Below, one piece after another: positions 15,162 to 24,838 of a stretch of DNA of 56,407 bases (position 1 is the stretch's first letter; the number at the start of each line of letters is the position of its first letter). Source of the DNA: Chryseomicrobium aureum (GTDB lineage: Bacteria; Bacillota; Bacilli; Bacillales_A; Planococcaceae); assembly GCF_016909155.1 (NCBI RefSeq), contig NZ_JAFBFG010000019.1, positions 1 through 56,407 of the forward strand, read 5' to 3'. Made by a program: the position numbers and the translations under genes. Under the pieces are notes generated by a model. That model was not told the origin of the DNA, searched no databases, and worked only from the letters and a program-made list of their open reading frames with translations.

Positions 15162-16241
15162 TTAAACCTGTTCAGCCACGCCAGTATAGTAAGCGAATTC
15201 CATCAAGATATCTCGATAACGTTCCATAGAAGCAATGGAAACATACTCACCAGGACCGTGCCAATCGCCACCAGCAGGACCAAACTCAATAGCACCGGCA
15301 CCAGTTACGGCGTAATGTCTTGTGTCAGCAGAACCATGTTGACCCATGATTTCTGTCTCATCCTTCATGATGTCTACTAACTGCATTACGCGAGGGTCTT
15401 CACGTTTAGTTGTGACAGCAGGCGAAATTCCTCTGCGTCGAATCTCTGCATTAGGAAAATGCTCTGTCAAAATAGCCGTTAATTGCTCTTCTACAAATTC
15501 GACAGTTTGTCCAGGAATAAAACGAATGTCATAACCAACTTCACACGTATCCGGAACCATATTAAATCGATCTCCCGCCTGAATTCGTGCTAAATTGATG
15601 GAAGAGTGCTCATAAAATTCCGAACTCTCCTTTGTCCATTCTTGCTCGAGAAGCAATTGGTGGAATCGGTGGGATTGTAAAATGGCATTATCTCCTTCCC
15701 AAGGACGAGAGCCGTGCGCCCCTTTGCCGTGGAATGTAATGAAAAATTGAGAAATACCTTTTGCCTGTAAGCCGATTTTTAAGAACGTTGGTTCACCACA
15801 GACCACAAAATCACCAGTGTAGCCTTGCTGCACGAGGTATTTTGATGTTTTCGAGCCACCCGTTTCTTCATCTGTCACTAAATGGAGCTGGACTTTTTTC
15901 GTTAAACGATCTGCGTGCTTTGAAATACCCACAAATGCAACCATCATGGCAGCACAGCCACCTTTCATATCTGCAGAGCCGCGTCCGAAAATCTTGTCGC
16001 CTTCTATATACGGTTCAAATTGTTCTTTTTTTCCTGGAACAATATCTAAATGTCCATTCCAAATAATCGTTTCATCGCCTTGTCCAAGCTCAGCAACCAA
16101 CATTTTATAGCCTTCATTTTCTAAAATAGTCACTTCTACACCATGGTCTTCTAACCATTTTGCTGAAAACTCAAGAGCTCTATTTGCACCCTCTTGCGTA
16201 TCACTTGGTATGCGAATTAAATCCTGGACTAAATCAATCAT
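15162..16241 (-). CDS. M20 family metallopeptidase (ArgE/DapE-type deacylase)
   Basis: 359 aa from ATG 16241, 8 nt after AAAGGA. The ATG three codons earlier abuts that site. Di-zinc site elements in order are IWNGHLDIVPG, GRGSADMKGG (bridging Asp), VTDEETGG (catalytic Glu pair), VCGEPT, and C-terminal EFGPAGGDWHGPGEYV (last His). The lid/dimerisation domain (about 170-285) begins LQAKGISQFFITFHGKGAHG. The family hydrolyses N-acyl amino acids (acetylornithine, succinyl-DAP and related). No dap or arg genes are adjacent, so the substrate is open. Divergent from the thiT riboswitch. Confidence 0.9.
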   Translation of the reverse strand: MIDLVQDLIRIPSDTQEGANRALEFSAKWLEDHGVEVTILENEGYKMLVAELGQGDETIIWNGHLDIVPGKKEQFEPYIEGDKIFGRGSADMKGGCAAMMVAFVGISKHADRLTKKVQLHLVTDEETGGSKTSKYLVQQGYTGDFVVCGEPTFLKIGLQAKGISQFFITFHGKGAHGSRPWEGDNAILQSHRFHQLLLEQEWTKESSEFYEHSSINLARIQAGDRFNMVPDTCEVGYDIRFIPGQTVEFVEEQLTAILTEHFPNAEIRRRGISPAVTTKREDPRVMQLVDIMKDETEIMGQHGSADTRHYAVTGAGAIEFGPAGGDWHGPGEYVSIASMERYRDILMEFAYYTGVAEQV

Positions 16242-16263
16242 TTCAATCATCCTTTCAGGTCAG

Positions 16264-16292
16264 TTGATTAATTGTTCGTAATAAAGTAGAAT
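16264..16292 (+). promoter_or_regulatory. Promoter of thiT
   Basis: TTGATT (16264-16269), 17-nt spacer, TAGAAT (16287-16292), just upstream of the TPP riboswitch. Confidence 0.6.
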
Positions 16293-16313
16293 GAGGGCAA
16301 CTAAATAATTGTT

Positions 16314-16438
16314 ACCACAAGGGGCGTCGCTAAGCGGCTGAGACAGTACCCTTCGAACCTGGAAGTTCATACTTGCGTAGGGATGTGGATAGAAACTGAT
16401 GTTTATGACGTCTGGCTCTGTCCAGAGGTCATTTTTTT
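16314..16438 (+). promoter_or_regulatory. TPP (THI-box) riboswitch with terminator
   Basis: The aptamer (16314-16390) shows P1 CCAC/GTGG, GGGGCG, the conserved GCTGAGACAGTACCC, GAACCTGG and the ACTTGCGTAGGGATG 3' element. An intrinsic terminator (ATGACGTCTGG/CCAGAGGTCAT plus T7) at 16405-16438 follows. Thiamine pyrophosphate binding should terminate transcription before thiT. Confidence 0.95.
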
Positions 16439-16486
16439 ATTGTTTACCCATTCTTGCAGGTAAGGTAACAGGAAATGGAGAAATTC

Positions 16487-17068
16487 ATGAGAAATCAAAA
16501 AATCATCATCATGATTGAAATTGCTTTATTGGCTGCCCTTGGATTTGTTTTGGACAGAATTGGATTTGGAATGCCGCAAGGGGGAAGTGTTACATTTGTA
16601 TTGGTCCCAATCATTTTGATTGCTTTCAGAAGAGGAGTTTTAGCGGGACTGATCACAGGTTTATTAATCGGGTTGTTGCAACTCGCAACTGGAAATGTCT
16701 ACTTTGCGCCACTTAGTTTTGAAATCGTCATTATTCAAGTGTTTATGGATTACTTCTTGGCTTTCATGGTAGCAGGTTTCGCAGGCCTATTCCGACCCGC
16801 TTTTTTACGTGCATATCAACAAAATAAGCAAAGTGGCATGGTCCGGGCGGTACTATTGGGTTCTATTCTTGCTGCAGTATTACGGTATATTGTGCATGTA
16901 CTTAGTGGGATTTTCTTTTTTGGAGAGTTTGCAGGGGATCAAAATGTCGTCTTATATTCTTTAATCTATAATGCAACATACATGAGTGTTGTTCTCGTCT
17001 TTGCTGCTTTCATTTGTACAGTACTACTTGTAAAAGCACCGCGCCTTGTAATGCCTCAATCGGTATAA
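16487..17068 (+). CDS. thiT: Thiamine ECF transporter substrate-binding subunit ThiT
   Basis: 193 aa from ATG 16487 with GGAG 6 nt upstream. The ATG at 16475 is the alternative. It has six transmembrane helices. The LDRIGFGMPQGGSVTFVLVP stretch and the aromatic-rich loop after GNVYFAP are typical of ThiT, which captures thiamine for the shared ECF energising module (encoded elsewhere). The TPP riboswitch upstream independently supports the substrate. Confidence 0.96.
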   Translation: MRNQKIIIMIEIALLAALGFVLDRIGFGMPQGGSVTFVLVPIILIAFRRGVLAGLITGLLIGLLQLATGNVYFAPLSFEIVIIQVFMDYFLAFMVAGFAGLFRPAFLRAYQQNKQSGMVRAVLLGSILAAVLRYIVHVLSGIFFFGEFAGDQNVVLYSLIYNATYMSVVLVFAAFICTVLLVKAPRLVMPQSV

Positions 17069-17090
17069 AATGTGCTATGATAGCAGGTAG

Positions 17091-17864
<774 letters not shown>

Positions 17865-17878
17865 GAAAAAATGATAAA

Positions 17879-17918
17879 GAAAAGGAGTTTCTCATAAATT
17901 GAGTAACTCCTTTTTTTA
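17879..17918 (+). terminator. Terminator after map
   Basis: AAAGGAGTT/AACTCCTTT stem with a T7 run. Confidence 0.8.
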
Positions 17919-17924
17919 TGGTGT

Positions 17925-18014
17925 TGGGTGTGTAGGGGAAGCGTTCCGCGGGCGCGGGCTGAGCCAAGGTCTCAGCTTCCGCTTTAAATCCCGCTGGAGT
18001 CACCCCTACCCACT
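17925..18014. repeat. Divergent, shorter relative of the dispersed repeat (copy D)
   Basis: GTGTAGGGG/CCCCTAC ends, GCGTTCCGCGGGCGCGGGCT, an inner GAGCCAAGGTCTC dyad and CCCGCTGGAGTCA parallel the GGGCTGCTTTCC...GTGAG...CTCAC...CCCACTGGAGTCA layout of copy B, with a shortened middle. Confidence 0.7.
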
Positions 18015-18082
18015 TTTCAATTTTGAGATTTCAACTATTTCTTTATACGAATCAGTTTGTCTCAACTTCTATTAACATGAGC

Positions 18083-18793
18083 TTAAGGCTTTCTAAACGG
18101 TTTATTCAGATAGAAAATTCCTGCCACTAAGACCGCACTTAAAAACAAAGCAGCAGCAGATACGAGCAACTCATCAAACCCTAATCTTACGGCGATGCCA
18201 ATAAACGCCCAAATGAACACCAACTGCATAATTCGGTCATAGTAGTGATAGCGGAAATGCAGAGCTAATGCTGTGGCGAAAGTCAGCACAAATACTGTCC
18301 ATAATTGGTCAGATAGTCCAAAACCGTTCCATTCATAGTACGTCAACACGTAAGAAATATTAGCTACAAGAGCTACATTCACCCATCCTAAATACACTGA
18401 TATCGGACCACGCTCTTTCCAGTCAGATCCTTTTCTTGGATATGTCACGTATAACAGCGCCAATACAGTTACTAGACCTACCATCATGACAAGGGTCACT
18501 AAAAAGTATTCATAATGCCATGTCAAAATCCATGCACAATTAAATACACAACTAGCCAAGAACAGACCAGTCCTTTTCCAGCTAGGCTCAGTGCCTCTTT
18601 TTCGTAGTACGACTTGGTAACCAATCCAAATCACTAACAGAATGTAAATTACGCTCCAGATAGAAAATACATAACCTGCGGGTGTAAATAGGACCGGAAG
18701 TCGGTTTGAAATCTCACCAGTAGTTTGACCGTTGATTGGAAGGATATTCGCAAGCGCATTTATCGCAATTGTTGCAGCGAGACCGAGTCCCAT
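18083..18793 (-). CDS. TspO/MBR-related tryptophan-rich membrane protein
   Basis: 236 aa from the ATG at 18793. About seven hydrophobic segments are present, with the TspO-like NRLPVLFTPAGYVFSIWSVIY, SCVFNCAWILTWHYE and GWVNVALVANISYVL stretches. The family binds tetrapyrroles or acts in stress adaptation. This longer, seven-segment branch is less studied. The ATG lies 24 nt after a strong AAAGGAGGG, too far for it. An ATT codon at 18811-18809 is 7 nt from that site and in frame, which would add six residues (a completed first helix). Initiation at ATT is therefore plausible. Confidence 0.83.
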   Translation of the reverse strand: MGLGLAATIAINALANILPINGQTTGEISNRLPVLFTPAGYVFSIWSVIYILLVIWIGYQVVLRKRGTEPSWKRTGLFLASCVFNCAWILTWHYEYFLVTLVMMVGLVTVLALLYVTYPRKGSDWKERGPISVYLGWVNVALVANISYVLTYYEWNGFGLSDQLWTVFVLTFATALALHFRYHYYDRIMQLVFIWAFIGIAVRLGFDELLVSAAALFLSAVLVAGIFYLNKPFRKP

Positions 18794-18963
18794 TAAAATA
18801 AGCTTTAAAATAATAATCCCTCCTTTTTCTAGTTACTAGTATACAGGTGTTACTTGGAAATTAGAATTGAACCCTTTGTGAACAAGTAAGAATGATTGAA
18901 ATGTTGAGAAAATTAAAGCCTTTCATGATATACTTAGGGAGACGAAATGAAAGGGGAATAACT

Positions 18964-20754
18964 ATGACAGTAACTACATACCCACTTGTATGGGATCTTG
19001 ACACATTTTTTCCAGGAGGTTCAGATTCTCCACAACTAGCAAGCCATCTAGAGCAAGTTGAGGCTAAGATTGAAGCGTTTGAATCACAGCTCGCTAGTCT
19101 AGAAACTCCGCAATCGGCTTCTGAATCTAAAGCAATGCGTGATATCATCGAACAACTGAAAGATGTTGCAACGAACTTATCAGAAGCAGGAGCGACGATT
19201 GGTTGTTTCTTAGCCCAAGATACAACTGACAAAAAAGCAGCATTATTACAAGGGCAGGTTAGTAGCTTAGGTGCTCGTCTTGGCACAATCCTGATGACGA
19301 TACAACAGAAGTGGTCTAAAACAGATGAATCGGTTTGGACAGAACTTATAGCTTCTGAAGAATTAAACGAATTCGAATTTATTTTAAATGAATGGCGTGA
19401 AAAAGCGGCAAAAAAATTATCGCAAGAAGAAGAGGCACTGATCACTTCTTTAGGCGTCGATGGGTATCAAGGATGGGGTCAGCTTTATGATCTACTAATT
19501 GCTGACATGAAGGTTGCTGTCACAGTAGAAGGTGTTGAAAAGAAGCTTTCAATTGGGCAAGCAAGCAATCTATACTCTCATGAAAATCCAGAAGTTCGTA
19601 AAGCAGTAAAAGAAGCTTTAGAAAAAGCATTTGAAGAAAAAGAAGAATTCTTTGCTAAAACATTGAATCATTTAGCTGGTTACCGTCTAGCTGTTTACAA
19701 AAAACGCGGTTGGAATGATGTGCTAGATGAGCCGCTTTCAATCAATCGCATGAGTCAGGAAACGTTAGACGCAATGTGGGGCGCGATTACAGACGGAAAA
19801 GAACCTTTCGTAAAGTATTTAACGAAAAAAGCAAAACTTTTGGGTACTGAAAAAATCCATTGGCATGATATGGATGCGCCGATTGGTGAATCTGCAAAAA
19901 CTATGGATTATCAACAAGGTGCTGAGTTCATTCTTAAGCATTTTAAACAATTTGGTCCTGAGCTTGAGTCATTTTCTCGCCATGCATTTGAAAATGGCTG
20001 GATTGAAGCAGAAGACCGTGACAACAAACGTCCGGGTGGTTTTTGTACAGGGATGCCTGTATCACAAGAGTCACGTATCTTTATGACATATAGCGGTTCG
20101 ATGTCGAATGTATCGACACTTGCCCATGAACTCGGTCACGCTTTCCATTCGTATGCATTGCGACCAGTTCATTGGTTGAATCGTCAATACGCTATGGGTG
20201 TAGCAGAGACGGCATCCACGTTTGCTGAAATGATTGTTGCAGATGCGGCTGTTGCAGATGCGACTTCAAAAGAAGAGAAAGCAGCTCTGCTTGAAGACAA
20301 AATTCAACGTAGTGTCGCATTCTTCATGAATATTCATTCGCGCTTCCTATTTGAAACACGTTTCTATGAAGAGCGTAAAAAAGGGATTGTAGCAAGTAGC
20401 CGTTTGAATGAACTGATGGCAGAAGCCCAACAAGAGGCTTATGCAGGGGCACTTGCAGATACGCACCCACACTTCTGGGCATCGAAGTTGCATTTTTACA
20501 TTACAGGTGTACCATTCTACAACTTCCCGTATACGTTTGGATACTTATTCAGCCTTTCCATTTATGCAAAAGCAAAAGAAGAAGGTTCTTCATTTGAAGA
20601 AAAGTATATTGCTTTACTTCGTGATACAGCAATCATGTCGGTTGAAGATTTAGCGAAAAAGCATTTAAATGAAGATATCACGAAAAAAGACTTCTGGGCA
20701 AAAGGCATCGCTCTTTGTCACGCAGATGTTGAGGAATTCTTAAGCCTCGTGTAA
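18964..20754 (+). CDS. Oligoendopeptidase, PepF/M3 family
   Basis: 596 aa from ATG 18964. An AAGGGG stretch precedes it, and the frame extends 24 codons upstream without a site. The zinc site HELGHAFHSYAL (HExxH) with the third ligand in GVAETASTFAEMIV places it in M3. It lacks a signal peptide, so it is cytoplasmic. The enzyme cleaves short peptides (roughly 7-17 residues in characterised PepF). The N-terminal half is helical (about 30-190). The next gene begins 14 bp later. Confidence 0.93.
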   Translation: MTVTTYPLVWDLDTFFPGGSDSPQLASHLEQVEAKIEAFESQLASLETPQSASESKAMRDIIEQLKDVATNLSEAGATIGCFLAQDTTDKKAALLQGQVSSLGARLGTILMTIQQKWSKTDESVWTELIASEELNEFEFILNEWREKAAKKLSQEEEALITSLGVDGYQGWGQLYDLLIADMKVAVTVEGVEKKLSIGQASNLYSHENPEVRKAVKEALEKAFEEKEEFFAKTLNHLAGYRLAVYKKRGWNDVLDEPLSINRMSQETLDAMWGAITDGKEPFVKYLTKKAKLLGTEKIHWHDMDAPIGESAKTMDYQQGAEFILKHFKQFGPELESFSRHAFENGWIEAEDRDNKRPGGFCTGMPVSQESRIFMTYSGSMSNVSTLAHELGHAFHSYALRPVHWLNRQYAMGVAETASTFAEMIVADAAVADATSKEEKAALLEDKIQRSVAFFMNIHSRFLFETRFYEERKKGIVASSRLNELMAEAQQEAYAGALADTHPHFWASKLHFYITGVPFYNFPYTFGYLFSLSIYAKAKEEGSSFEEKYIALLRDTAIMSVEDLAKKHLNEDITKKDFWAKGIALCHADVEEFLSLV

Positions 20755-20768
20755 CAGGAGGAATGTAG

Positions 20769-21353
20769 ATGATTCGATTAGATGGACAGCGCTGTATCTG
20801 TAAGACGTTTCAATTAAGTGATGCAGCAATTCTCGCTCAGCTTGTTCGAGACAACAAAGACTACTGGGGCCGATTTGAACCTGTCCATAGAGACTCGTAT
20901 TATACAGCCATCATTCAACGGGAAAAGATACGAGAAACCCTAAAGTTAATGAAGGAGCAACGCGAATACAGCTTTGGCATTTACACGAAAGACACCTTCA
21001 AGCTTGTGGGGACCATTTCTTTGTATAGTATCAAAAGAATGCCTTTTCTAAGCGGAATGATTGGCTATGCGATTGATCAACAAGAGATTGGTAAAGGCTA
21101 TGCTCAAGAAGCCATTCAATTGGTCTCAGAGTTTGCGTTTAGTCAGGTTCAGCTAAACCGAGTCGAAGCATATGTATCTCCATACAATGAGCCGTCTGTC
21201 CATTTGTTAAAGAAAACGGGCTTTTATGAAGAGGGATATCTCAATCAACTGCTCTATATCAACGGCAATTGGATGGATCATTTATTATTTGCTCAGACGA
21301 AAACAGATTTTCAAGCACGACACTATGCAAAACAAAAAGACTCGTCCACGTGA
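20769..21353 (+). CDS. GNAT acetyltransferase (RimJ/RimL-like)
   Basis: 194 aa, CAGGAGG 7 nt before ATG. Elements of the N-acetyltransferase fold: LVGTISLYSI strand, IGYAIDQQEIGKGYAQEAI (acetyl-CoA pyrophosphate loop QEIGKGYA) and RVEAYVSPYNEPSVHLLKKT. The closest functional group N-acetylates ribosomal protein alpha-amines or antibiotics. The target is unknown. The stop codon falls in a bidirectional terminator. Confidence 0.88.
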   Translation: MIRLDGQRCICKTFQLSDAAILAQLVRDNKDYWGRFEPVHRDSYYTAIIQREKIRETLKLMKEQREYSFGIYTKDTFKLVGTISLYSIKRMPFLSGMIGYAIDQQEIGKGYAQEAIQLVSEFAFSQVQLNRVEAYVSPYNEPSVHLLKKTGFYEEGYLNQLLYINGNWMDHLLFAQTKTDFQARHYAKQKDSST

Positions 21354-21366
21354 CGAGTCTTTTTGA
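21334..21366. terminator. Bidirectional terminator between GNAT and carbonic anhydrase genes
   Basis: AAAAAGACTCGTC/GACGAGTCTTTTT stem with a CACGT-type loop. Confidence 0.85.
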
Positions 21367-21930
21367 TTAGTCTTTTGTTCCGTCATGGACAAGGTCTAAT
21401 TTGCCTGTCGCAGGATCAATAATCAAGCCATGGACTTTGATTGTTGGTATTAAAAGTGGATGGTTTTTAATCATATCCACACTGTGTTGCACACTATCCG
21501 CAACATTGTCGAAGCCTTCTAACCATTCATGTACATTGACACCAGCATTGGTTAAAATATCGACTGTAGAGGCATCTACACCACGACCTATCATTGAATC
21601 AATCATTGCATTCGGATCTACAGAAGCCATCCCGCAATCATGGTGACCAATTACAAAGATTTCCTCTGCTTGAAGGGCATACACAGCTACTAATAAACTA
21701 CGCATAATACCGCCGAATGGGTGATTGATGATAGCACCTGCACTTTTAACAATTTTCACGTCTCCATTTTGGATATTCAGTGATTTTGGTAAAAGCTCAA
21801 CTAAGCGAGTATCCATACAGGAAAGAATCACCATTTTTTTGTTCGGGAATTTCGTTGTTGCATAAGGTTCATACTCTTTGTTGCGAACGAAGCTTTCATT
21901 ATAAGCTAAAATTTCGTGTAAATTAGACAT
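21367..21930 (-). CDS. Beta-class carbonic anhydrase (YtiB-like)
   Basis: 187 aa. Zinc ligands Cys38 (in LSCMDTRL, with the Asp40/Arg42 dyad), His96 and Cys99 (VIGHHDCGM). Interconverts CO2 and bicarbonate. The length equals B. subtilis YtiB. Its ribosome site (GGGAG) is inside the right arm of the upstream hairpin (21933-21982), so termination and translation may be linked. Confidence 0.93.
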   Translation of the reverse strand: MSNLHEILAYNESFVRNKEYEPYATTKFPNKKMVILSCMDTRLVELLPKSLNIQNGDVKIVKSAGAIINHPFGGIMRSLLVAVYALQAEEIFVIGHHDCGMASVDPNAMIDSMIGRGVDASTVDILTNAGVNVHEWLEGFDNVADSVQHSVDMIKNHPLLIPTIKVHGLIIDPATGKLDLVHDGTKD

Positions 21931-21932
21931 AA

Positions 21933-21982
21933 AAAAACACTCCCTTCTTCATCATTAGTATACTAGAAGAAAGGAGTGTTTG
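21933..21982 (-). terminator. Terminator after the MreB paralogue that includes the next gene's ribosome site
   Basis: The arms (21935-21950 and 21966-21981) match at 15 of 16 positions. The minus-strand T7 run ends directly at the carbonic anhydrase ATG (21930). Confidence 0.75.
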
Positions 21983-21987
21983 GCGAA

Positions 21988-22995
21988 TTATTTTGCAGCT
22001 TTTACGCGCTTAAATTTAGGCATAACCGTTTTACCTGTACCAATGACAACTGCATGTAAAGGCTCTGGTGCCAAATTCACAGGCACATCGATAACAGTAC
22101 TCAACCACTCACTGATGTCTTTTAATAGTGCGCCTCCACCTGTCAAGACGACACCGTGATCTACGATATCACCTGAGAGTTCAGGAGGACATACTTCTAA
22201 TGTAGCACGGATTGCTTCAAGGATAATCTCCAGAGATTCCCGCAACACTTCTTGGATTTCATCAGAAGACAAAGTGACGGATTTAGGAAGGCCTGTAACG
22301 ACATCACGACCTGTAACAGTTAATTGCTCTACTTCATGAGGCACGAGTGCATGGCCAATCTCATGTTTAATTTCTTCTGCAGTTGGTTCACCGATTAAGA
22401 TGTTGTACTGTTTGCGTACGTACATGATAATGGCTTCATTCATACTGTCTCCCGCAGCTTTTGTAGTATTGGATGCAACCACTCCACCAAATGAGATGAT
22501 GCCAACTTCTGTTGTTCCACCACCGATATCCACGATCATACTTGCGACAGGTTCGTGAACTGGAAGGTCGGATCCAATTGCAGCGGCAACAGGCTCTTCT
22601 ACTAAATATACTTCTTTGGCACCGCTTTGACGCGCTGCATCTTCAATTGCACGACGTTCAACTGAAGTAGCTCCAGATGGAGTGCAGATTGCAACGGTAG
22701 GTTTTCGTAAAGCGGTTCCGAGTTTCTTACTCGCTTGCTCCATAATGAGTTTCAATAATTGAGTCGTTCGTTCAAAATCAGCAATCACACCTTCACGTAA
22801 AGGACGAATAATTTCAATAGACTTGGGTGTTTTACCAATCATTTTTTTGGCTTGTTCTCCAAACGCAACTATCGAACCCGTGTTTTTATCTATCGCTACT
22901 ACTGTAGGCTCATTTAATATAATACCTTTTGTATTTGAATAAACTAACGTATTGGCAGTACCTAGATCAATACCAATTTGAATGTTTTGGAACAT
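21988..22995 (-). CDS. mreBH: MreB-family rod-shape protein (MreBH-like)
   Basis: 335 aa, the length of B. subtilis MreBH. An actin-like ATPase that guides cell-wall elongation beneath the membrane. Phosphate 1 [13 protein letters not shown], connect 1, phosphate 2 [15 protein letters not shown], adenosine motif [11 protein letters not shown] and an amphipathic N-terminus MFQNIQ are seen. It stands alone, without mreCD, so it is a secondary MreB. Mbl is the alternative identity. AGAGGAGG precedes the ATG. Confidence 0.9.
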   Translation of the reverse strand: MFQNIQIGIDLGTANTLVYSNTKGIILNEPTVVAIDKNTGSIVAFGEQAKKMIGKTPKSIEIIRPLREGVIADFERTTQLLKLIMEQASKKLGTALRKPTVAICTPSGATSVERRAIEDAARQSGAKEVYLVEEPVAAAIGSDLPVHEPVASMIVDIGGGTTEVGIISFGGVVASNTTKAAGDSMNEAIIMYVRKQYNILIGEPTAEEIKHEIGHALVPHEVEQLTVTGRDVVTGLPKSVTLSSDEIQEVLRESLEIILEAIRATLEVCPPELSGDIVDHGVVLTGGGALLKDISEWLSTVIDVPVNLAPEPLHAVVIGTGKTVMPKFKRVKAAK

Positions 22996-23207
22996 AGTGA
23001 CATCCTCCTCTTTCTAAGACGTTCCTATTATATAAGAAGGGGAGGGTTAGTTCACTTGGCAAATAATGGAGTGTTTCAATGGTTGCGTTAAAAAAGAGGA
23101 GAAAAGACATACCTAGAGCTTAAAATGTAAGGCATTAGGAGTGGAAATTCATAGTTCCGTAAATGTTTTGTTACGCAATTGTAAATGAAAAGTAAGTTCA
23201 TGACATG

Positions 23208-23237
23208 AAAAAAAGAGCTGAAAAATCAGCTCTTTTA
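23208..23237 (-). terminator. Terminator after the 45-aa ORF
   Basis: AAAAGAGCTGA/TCAGCTCTTTT stem. The ORF stop codon lies in the stem edge, followed by a minus-strand T-run. Confidence 0.8.
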
Positions 23238-23372
23238 GTAATGCTCTGGACGTGGATCGATTTTCTCTGCATCGTGCGAATCCATTGCTGTATTAAAGTA
23301 ATACATCATTACAGAACCCGCGATACCCATGACAGTTAGAAAACCAAAAACCGTTGCTAAAAATAGACCCAT
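23235..23372 (-). CDS. Small single-span membrane protein, 45 aa
   Basis: ATG 23372 with AGAGGTG upstream. The sequence begins MGLFLATVFGFLTVMGIAG and continues SVMMYYFNTAM, giving one N-terminal transmembrane helix. A charged tail with HDAEKIDPRPEHY follows. It has its own ribosome site and a tight terminator, both strong signs of a real gene. I do not recognise a named family. Small membrane subunits of respiratory complexes have this general look, but no oxidase gene is nearby. Confidence 0.72.
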   Translation of the reverse strand: MGLFLATVFGFLTVMGIAGSVMMYYFNTAMDSHDAEKIDPRPEHY

Positions 23373-23451
23373 GGTTTTTCACCTCTTCTGAGATTCTACA
23401 TGTAGTATACATGATTTTAGATCAAAAAGGTAGGTCACAAATGTGAACAGA

Positions 23452-24681
23452 TTAAAATGCCCAATTTCCTTTACGGAAAATCGCTTCTTTTGTTCCGTCT
23501 TCAAGGATGCCATCAATCGCCATTTCGTCTGAACCGATCATAAAGTCAACATGTGTAATACTCTCATTTAGACCGTGCTCTGCCAATTCTTCTTGCGACA
23601 TAGTTTTTCCGCCTTCTAAACAGAAAGCATACGCTGAACCGATTGCTAAATGGTTCGATGCATTTTCATCAAACAATGTGTTGTAGAAGAGAATGTTCGA
23701 GTTTGAAATCGGTGAATCGTGTGGGACTAGTGCGACTTCACCTAGGCGATGAGAGCCTTCGTCAGTTTCAACTAGTTTTTTCAGTACCTCTTCTCCTTCT
23801 TTTGCCTCTACTTGCGTAATACGGCCATTTTCAAATGTCAGCTTGAAGTCATCTATAATATTTCCACCATAGCTGAGTGGTTTCGTACTCGACACATAGC
23901 CATTCACACCGTCTTTATGTGGCACAGTAAAAACTTCTTCTGTAGGCATATTAGCCATAAAGCTTTCGCCTTTTTCATTTGTGCTACTTGCTCCTGCCCA
24001 TAAGTGACCAGTAGGTAGATCAATTGTTAAATCCGTTCCTGGTGCAGTGTAATGAAGCGATTTATACTTCTTATTGTTCAGATAGTCGACTTTTTCATGA
24101 AGCGTCTTATCATGATCTGCCCATGCTTGAACCGGGTCTGCTTGATCTGCACGTACGGCTTTAAATATGGCTTCCCATAATAAATCCACTTGCTTTTCTG
24201 AAGGTGCATCTGGGAATACTTTAGCTGCCCAGCCTTGTGATGGAGCGGCAATCACTGTCCAGCTGATTTTATCAGATTGGACATACTGACGATAGTTTGA
24301 AAGGGCCTTACCAGCTGTCTTTTGGAAAGTCGCGATCTTTGTTGAGTCAATTCCTTTTAATAAATCGGGACTTTGCGAAACGATGTTCATGAATGCAGCG
24401 CCTTTTTCTGCGAGTTGTTCACGCTCCATAACTTTCCACTCAGGGAAGAAGTCGAAAGAGTCTGCTGGAGCATGTTCGTAGCGTATACGTGCCAATTGAT
24501 CATCAGAAAGGTCAACAAAGACTTGTTTTGCCCCTACTTCGTAAGCCTTTTTTGTTACAGCACGCGTGAACTCCAGCGTATCTGTAGAAGCTGCAATGTA
24601 AAGATATTGACCAGGTTGAATATTCACACCGATCTCAACAGCGAGTGCTGCATAATTTTCAAGTAATTTATCAAATGACAT
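23452..24681 (-). CDS. Aminopeptidase, M29 family (second AmpS-like copy)
   Basis: 409 aa from ATG 24681 (AGGAGG 6 nt upstream). The frame extends 7 codons further. It has the same landmarks as the first copy: GVNIQPGQYLYI, FMANMPTEEVFTVPH, LGEVALVPHDSPISNSN, NTLFDENASNHLAIGSAY and HVDFMIGSDEMAIDGI. The two proteins are clearly paralogous yet diverged over most of their length. Monocistronic. Confidence 0.94.
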   Translation of the reverse strand: MSFDKLLENYAALAVEIGVNIQPGQYLYIAASTDTLEFTRAVTKKAYEVGAKQVFVDLSDDQLARIRYEHAPADSFDFFPEWKVMEREQLAEKGAAFMNIVSQSPDLLKGIDSTKIATFQKTAGKALSNYRQYVQSDKISWTVIAAPSQGWAAKVFPDAPSEKQVDLLWEAIFKAVRADQADPVQAWADHDKTLHEKVDYLNNKKYKSLHYTAPGTDLTIDLPTGHLWAGASSTNEKGESFMANMPTEEVFTVPHKDGVNGYVSSTKPLSYGGNIIDDFKLTFENGRITQVEAKEGEEVLKKLVETDEGSHRLGEVALVPHDSPISNSNILFYNTLFDENASNHLAIGSAYAFCLEGGKTMSQEELAEHGLNESITHVDFMIGSDEMAIDGILEDGTKEAIFRKGNWAF

Positions 24682-24778
24682 GATGTTCCTCCTTAAATTC
24701 AAGACTAGTTTAAGAATAGCAGGTTAAAGGGAATCTGTGCAACGGTCTAGATTTAATTTAATTAAACAATGACAACGC

Positions 24779-24824
24779 TTGCTATTTTTTAAACAATAGT
24801 TTATTATATAAACAAATGTTTAAA
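24779..24824 (+). promoter_or_regulatory. psuKG promoter with candidate operator
   Basis: TTGCTA (24779-24784), 17-nt spacer and TATTAT (24802-24807). The inverted repeat TTTAAACA (24788-24795) / TGTTTAAA (24817-24824) brackets the -10, a suitable site for the HTH of PsuK or another repressor. Confidence 0.55.
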
Positions 24825-24838
24825 AGGGTGGTGAAATC

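Noticed and set aside
14821-15165. 114-codon plus-strand open frame
   Set aside because: It starts inside repeat copy A and runs across a terminator and antisense to the small peptide gene. It has no ribosome site and no protein-like composition.
22996-23090. SigI promoter for the MreBH-like gene
   Set aside because: A C-rich ACCCTCCCC stretch and a TATAAT-like sequence are present, but spacing and the -10 element are not convincing enough to call.
23079-23123. 14-codon plus-strand ORF with GGAG upstream
   Set aside because: Too short, with no terminator or conserved context. A chance occurrence is likely.
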